Assembly: GCA_003228965.1 (NCBI GenBank)
Contig: QIGP01000238.1
Location: 1-8,978, forward strand
DNA from: Gammaproteobacteria bacterium
Lineage (GTDB): Bacteria > Pseudomonadota > Gammaproteobacteria > Steroidobacterales > SZUA-146
Direction of reading: 5' to 3'
DNA: 8,978 bases
Numbering within the stretch: position 1 is the stretch's first letter; each line of letters begins with the position of its first letter. The notes below the pieces were generated by a model, which was not told the DNA's origin, did no database searches, and was given only the letters and a program-made list of their open reading frames with translations. The position numbers and the translations under genes are program-made. This document shows positions 5,758 to 8,978 of this stretch, piece after piece.

Positions 5758-7281
5758 CTACATCGCCTCCACGGCGTTGCGACCGTCATCGTCAAACAAA
5801 CTTTTTTGGCGGTTCGAGCGTGCTTTAGTGGTGTCGGCCCGCTGCTGCTCCAGTCGGTTTAAGTAAGCCGCTGTTACGTCTCCGGTGACATAAATGCCTG
5901 AAAAACACGAAGTATCAAAGCATTCAATATCGGCCTTGTCGTGACCCACCGCTTCAATCAAGTCCTCCAGGTCCTGGTACACCAGCCAGTCGGCGCCAAT
6001 TAACCTTGCTACCTCTTCCGTGCTGCGACCATGAGCAATGAGCTCTTTTGTCGCCGGCATGTCTATGCCGTAGACATTGGGATAACGCACCGCGGGTGCA
6101 GCCGATGCAAAATACACTTTATTCGCTCCGGCTTCTCTTGCCATCTCGATAATTTGCTGAGAAGTTGTACCTCTAACCACTGAGTCATCAACCAGCAACA
6201 CGTTCTTGTTGCGAAACTCAAGATCAATGGCATTGAGTTTTCGGCGCACTGATTTCTTGCGCAAGGCCTGCCCCGGCATGATGAAAGTACGGCCGATATA
6301 GCGGTTTTTCATAAAGCCCTCGCGATTTTTAACGCCGAGGTGATGGGCCACCTGCATGGCGGCCGTTCGCGATGTATCGGGCACAGGAATCACCACGTCT
6401 ATATCGTGATTTGGATACTCGCGAAGTATTTTGTCCGCCAGCTTCTCTCCCATGCGCAGTCGTGCTTTATAAACAGAACAATTATCAATGATTGAATCAG
6501 GACGCGCGAAGTAAACAAACTCAAACATACAGGGATTGAGTTGCGCTTTAGGTGCACACATTTCGCTGTGAACTCGACCGTTGAGGTCGAGATAGATTGC
6601 TTCGCCAGGCGCTACATCGCGCACCAGCTCGAATCCCAATGTATCCAGCGCAACGCTTTCAGAAGCAAGCATATGCTCACGACCGTCAGGAGTTTCGCGC
6701 CTGCCGAGCACCAGAGGCCGTATACCGTGCGCATCTCTAAAGCCGACAACACCTTGCCCGACTATGAGCGCCGTTACCGCATAGCCACCGCGACAACGAC
6801 GGTGTACGGCACGCACTGCAGTAAAAATATCGTCGGCGGCCAGTGCCGCACGGTCGACGGTTTGTAGTTCGTGCGCGAAGACATTAAGAAGCGCTTCTGT
6901 ATCAGAACCCGTATTCAAGTGGCGACGATCGTCGCGCACAAGCATATTACTCAGCTCAGCGGCATTGGTCAGATTGCCGTTGTGTGCAAGGCATATGCCG
7001 TAGGGGGAGTTCACATAGAACGGCTGAGCCTCAAGCGAGCTTGAATTACCGGCCGTAGGGTAGCGTACGTGGCCCAAGCCGTAGTTGCCGACAAGCTCTA
7101 TCATGTGGTTCTGACTAAACACGTCACGGACCAAACCGTTTTTCTTGCGTGCAAAAAGGCGATTGCCGTCGCACGTAACAATGCCTGCTGCATCCTGTCC
7201 GCGATGCTGTAAAACCGTTAGCGCATCGTAAATGGCCAGGTTGACAGGACTTCTACCTACAATTCCAACCACACCACACAT
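5758..7281 (-). CDS. purF: Amidophosphoribosyltransferase
   Basis: PurF makes 5-phosphoribosylamine from PRPP and glutamine, the first committed step of purine synthesis, in the cytoplasm. The 507-residue length is close to the 505 of E. coli. Cys2 (MCGVVGIVG) is the glutaminase nucleophile exposed by Met removal, and the class II amidotransferase half shows R73 (GHVRYPTAG), HNGNLTN (100-106) and D127 in NTGSDTE. The phosphoribosyltransferase half has [12 protein letters not shown] and the PRPP loop [17 protein letters not shown] (361-377). No cysteine cluster for an iron-sulfur centre of the Bacillus type is evident, consistent with the proteobacterial form. ATG start with AGG 5 bases upstream; 30 bp after cvpA, so very likely in one transcript with it. 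All catalytic parts are intact. Confidence 0.98.
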   Translation of the reverse strand: MCGVVGIVGRSPVNLAIYDALTVLQHRGQDAAGIVTCDGNRLFARKKNGLVRDVFSQNHMIELVGNYGLGHVRYPTAGNSSSLEAQPFYVNSPYGICLAHNGNLTNAAELSNMLVRDDRRHLNTGSDTEALLNVFAHELQTVDRAALAADDIFTAVRAVHRRCRGGYAVTALIVGQGVVGFRDAHGIRPLVLGRRETPDGREHMLASESVALDTLGFELVRDVAPGEAIYLDLNGRVHSEMCAPKAQLNPCMFEFVYFARPDSIIDNCSVYKARLRMGEKLADKILREYPNHDIDVVIPVPDTSRTAAMQVAHHLGVKNREGFMKNRYIGRTFIMPGQALRKKSVRRKLNAIDLEFRNKNVLLVDDSVVRGTTSQQIIEMAREAGANKVYFASAAPAVRYPNVYGIDMPATKELIAHGRSTEEVARLIGADWLVYQDLEDLIEAVGHDKADIECFDTSCFSGIYVTGDVTAAYLNRLEQQRADTTKARSNRQKSLFDDDGRNAVEAM

Positions 7282-7311
7282 GTTCGCCTACCGTTTATCT
7301 AGTTAGCTAAT

Positions 7312-7887
7312 TCAGTTGTCGACAGTGACAGGAACGTCTTCGCTGCTTACAGAGTCCGGGGACTCTATGCCATCGATTGGCACATGCACAGGTCCAATCT
7401 TGTCGTTAAGAAAATCGTTTACGCTATCGGGAGCCATGATGCGAAGGGTGTCACCCACGCGTTCGATCATAGGGATAAGTTTGGATTGAGGCCACCAGGG
7501 CTCTTTTGGAAAGCCCATCAGCTGACCCAGAACAACAAGAGCACCCAGAATTACCGCTCCACGCACGATGCCAAAGGTCAGGCCAAGCATGCGATCAGTG
7601 CCACTCAGTCCAGACTTGTCGATTGCAAGTGACACCAGTTGTCCGAGCAGGCCACCCAATATCAACGTAGTCACAAACATGATGAGCCTGGCTGCCCAAA
7701 GCTCAACGACCACAGAGCCCAATTTCCCCTGTAAGTATGGTTCTACCCATCCACTGAAATTCATGGCGGCAAAGATGGCTACTATCCAGGTAACGATAGA
7801 GATCAGTTCCGGGAAAAATCCGCGGAAAAAACCGACAATCATGGAAATCAGCAATACGGCGACAATCAGATAGTCAATCGTGATCAT
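7312..7887 (-). CDS. cvpA: CvpA family membrane protein
   Basis: This 191-residue inner-membrane protein begins MITIDYLIVAVLLISMIVGF, typical of CvpA, named for its role in colicin V production in E. coli; its molecular function is still unclear, with links to envelope stress tolerance. About four membrane helices are visible (4-24, 28-46, 63-86, 104-125), with the family features RGFFPELISIVTW and LGLTFGIVRGAVIL. The tail after residue 135 is hydrophilic and ends in a Ser/Asp/Val-rich stretch; the E. coli protein is about 30 residues shorter. The ATG at 7887 matches the family start although the Shine-Dalgarno is weak. It directly precedes purF, as in E. coli, and a promoter lies 35-63 bp upstream. 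Confidence 0.95.
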   Translation of the reverse strand: MITIDYLIVAVLLISMIVGFFRGFFPELISIVTWIVAIFAAMNFSGWVEPYLQGKLGSVVVELWAARLIMFVTTLILGGLLGQLVSLAIDKSGLSGTDRMLGLTFGIVRGAVILGALVVLGQLMGFPKEPWWPQSKLIPMIERVGDTLRIMAPDSVNDFLNDKIGPVHVPIDGIESPDSVSSEDVPVTVDN

Positions 7888-7921
7888 GGCTAGGACTACT
7901 CAGTTGTTAGAGATGCTGCGC

Positions 7922-7950
7922 ATTCTAGCAAGGATACTCGCCCTTGTCTG
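7922..7950 (-). promoter_or_regulatory. Sigma70-type promoter of cvpA-purF
   Basis: On the minus strand CAGACA (7945-7950, four of six for TTGACA) and TAGAAT (7922-7927, five of six for TATAAT) are separated by exactly 17 bp. The -10 is preceded by TGC, giving an extended -10. Transcription would start near 7915, leaving a leader of about 28 bases. I see no PurR operator of the E. coli type (ACGCAAACGTTTTCGT) around it. Confidence 0.6.
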
Positions 7951-8104
7951 AGATGAAATGCCCGAACCCACTACTGAAATGATCGAGCCACAGGCGCACG
8001 CTGCCTGGCGAGATACCGGGACAGCTTGTCGCCCAAAAATGCCCGAAAAATGGTGGTTTCCCCGAGATTTACACGCTCATAGCTCGTACGCTACGCCAGG
8101 ACAT
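7951..8104. other. Non-coding gap between the SPOR gene and cvpA, with short repeats
   Basis: The rest of the 217-bp gap has no gene. It contains an 11-base direct repeat, aaatgcccgaa, at 7956-7966 and 8037-8047, and an adjoining near-copy (gcccaaaaat next to gcccgaaaaa, 8031-8050). There is no clear intrinsic terminator for the SPOR gene: stems near 7990-8035 are imperfect and lack a T run. The gap may hold a regulator site, but nothing can be assigned. Confidence 0.3.
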
Positions 8105-8932
8105 CTAGGGATGACTTAGAATTCTCGCCGGTTGACGATCTTCACGCAGCGCAGTAGCCAGCAATTGTGCCTGTTTGCGCTCACTTACGGGACCCACGCG
8201 AACGCGAAACCGGATCCGACCGTCTATAACATTGCGCATGACAAACGCCTTGTAACTCTTATCGCGCAGGAGTGCAGCCAGTCGCTCGGCATTTTGCTCG
8301 CTGGCAAAGCTCCCAACCTGAACGGCCCAGACGCTTTTAGCGGTCTGCGCAGGCGTTTTGACAACCACTGTTGGCTTAACGGTGGGTTTTGCTGTTTCCA
8401 CCGCTGGCGCCTTCAACGCGACTTCCCGCTTTACAGGTTTGGGCTTAGGTTGCGCAGGTGCCGGAGGATCAAGCTTGGCTACGGCACCAGAGTCTGGGGT
8501 CGCCTGAGGTTTTGATAGTTCTGATTTAGGCACAGGCTTCGCAAACCTTGTCGGCGCCTCGGTAGTCGACGCCTGACGCGGTTCGGGTTTCGGCAGTTTC
8601 ATTGCAGGAGGCTGATCAACGCCTCTTACCGTGCGAGCATCAACTTCTTGTACTGATTCTGCCGACACAGAGGCGGTTTGGTTTGACGCGGAGTTTGCAG
8701 GTTTCGCACCAGTTGAACCTGAGCTAGCTGAACCCGGAACGTTCTGCCGCGGAACTTCAAGTGAAATTCGACGAGTTTCATTACCACTGTCGCGTCCACC
8801 CGGCAACACCAGTTCCTGCTCATTGATACCAGGTTCTGTCATGCTGCCGTCCAGTAACCACGGAATTAGAATCACACCAGCGACGATTAGCAGCGTCGCA
8901 CCTACCAGGCGTTCTTGCGTTGCGCGTTCCAT
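8105..8932 (-). CDS. dedD: SPOR-domain membrane protein, DedD-like
   Basis: This 275-residue protein is an inner-membrane cell-division protein of the DedD type, which binds denuded septal peptidoglycan. A short cytoplasmic start (MERATQERLVG) leads into one membrane helix (about 9-26) and WLLDG, close to the E. coli DedD N-terminus. A long Pro/Ala/Lys-rich periplasmic linker follows (about 40-195), then a C-terminal SPOR domain (about 200-275) with VWAVQVGSF, NAERLAALL and RVRVGPV. The start at 8932 is chosen over an in-frame GTG at 8950 because GAGGG lies 4 bases before the ATG and the family N-terminus begins here. Its place before cvpA-purF and probably after folC matches the E. coli order. 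Orthology to dedD is likely from context as well as sequence; the linker is longer than in E. coli. Confidence 0.88.
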   Translation of the reverse strand: MERATQERLVGATLLIVAGVILIPWLLDGSMTEPGINEQELVLPGGRDSGNETRRISLEVPRQNVPGSASSGSTGAKPANSASNQTASVSAESVQEVDARTVRGVDQPPAMKLPKPEPRQASTTEAPTRFAKPVPKSELSKPQATPDSGAVAKLDPPAPAQPKPKPVKREVALKAPAVETAKPTVKPTVVVKTPAQTAKSVWAVQVGSFASEQNAERLAALLRDKSYKAFVMRNVIDGRIRFRVRVGPVSERKQAQLLATALREDRQPARILSHP

Positions 8933-8978
8933 AAAACCCTCTCTAAACACCTTGACAAAATATCGGATAACACCCTGG
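8902..8978 (-). CDS. folC: Possible C-terminal end of FolC (partial)
   Basis: One minus-strand frame enters from the window edge and reads RVLSDILSRCLERVLWNAQR before a TAG at 8904-8902, overlapping the SPOR gene by about 31 bases. The first residues could continue the 'SFxTVAxVL' ending of folylpolyglutamate synthase, and folC precedes dedD in many gammaproteobacteria. With only 24 codons visible, the frame choice is uncertain; another frame stops at 8943-8945. The call rests mainly on gene order. Confidence 0.3.
   Translation of the reverse strand, partial: RVLSDILSRCLERVLWNAQRKNAW
8937..8944 (-). promoter_or_regulatory. Ribosome binding site deciding the SPOR gene start
   Basis: Minus-strand AGAGAGGG lies 4 bases before the ATG at 8932. 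It lies inside the extra codons of the alternative GTG start at 8950, which has no such site, and so favours the shorter protein. Confidence 0.65.

Noticed and set aside
6541..6867. Plus-strand frame of 108 codons opposite purF
   Set aside because: Lies entirely within purF's conserved amidotransferase half and has no recognisable motif.
8069..8104. Eleven-codon frame starting with ATG just after the SPOR stop (TAGATG)
   Set aside because: No ribosome site and no conserved feature; too short to support as a gene.
8933..8950. GTG start at 8950 for the SPOR gene
   Set aside because: The good ribosome site lies downstream of it, and the family N-terminus matches the ATG at 8932.
1..8978. Mobile elements, CRISPR arrays, tRNA or rRNA genes
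   Set aside because: No transposase or integrase, no long terminal inverted repeats, no spaced repeat array and no RNA-gene hallmark sequences were seen; the core gene order looks undisturbed.

Overview
All genes that can be supported lie on the minus strand. The order (folC end)–dedD-like SPOR gene–cvpA–purF is the classic gammaproteobacterial folC-dedD-cvpA-purF neighbourhood, so the DNA is most likely chromosomal and from a gammaproteobacterium of intermediate GC. The genus cannot be determined from the sequence alone.

Read 5'->3' on the minus strand (high to low coordinates), the window has two parts. The first part (8978-5758) is housekeeping: a probable last stretch of folC, a membrane-anchored SPOR-domain protein, a 217-bp gap holding a good sigma70-type promoter, then cvpA and purF, the first committed enzyme of purine synthesis. 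The second part (5757-1) is a co-directional, closely spaced signalling cluster. It holds an Hpt phosphotransfer protein, a receiver-Ser/Thr kinase fusion, an OmpR-type response regulator, a coiled-coil protein, a large transmembrane protein with an OmpA-like C-terminus, a Ras/Rab-like small GTPase, and the 5' end of a further PAS-like gene cut by the window edge and joined to the GTPase gene by a TAATG overlap.

The signalling cluster is the notable content. It combines bacterial phosphorelay parts (Hpt, two receivers, no histidine kinase in view) with parts usual in eukaryote-like signalling (Hanks-type kinase, Ras-like GTPase). A protein that apparently crosses the inner membrane could link the peptidoglycan (OmpA-like domain with the ligand-binding Asp and Arg kept) to the cytoplasm. 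The coiled-coil and OmpA-like proteins share an N-terminal motif (DKI-x-x-ILFG), suggesting a common docking partner. A CRP-type operator (TGTGA-N6-TCAC) sits about 42 bp before a plausible start point upstream of the Hpt gene, so the cluster may be controlled by cAMP-CRP. My working model is an envelope-sensing or polarity/motility-type signalling module; its output is unknown.

Three of the signalling genes must start with TTG, which may keep their expression low. No RNA genes, mobile elements, CRISPR arrays or plus-strand genes are supported. No gap exceeds 300 bases.
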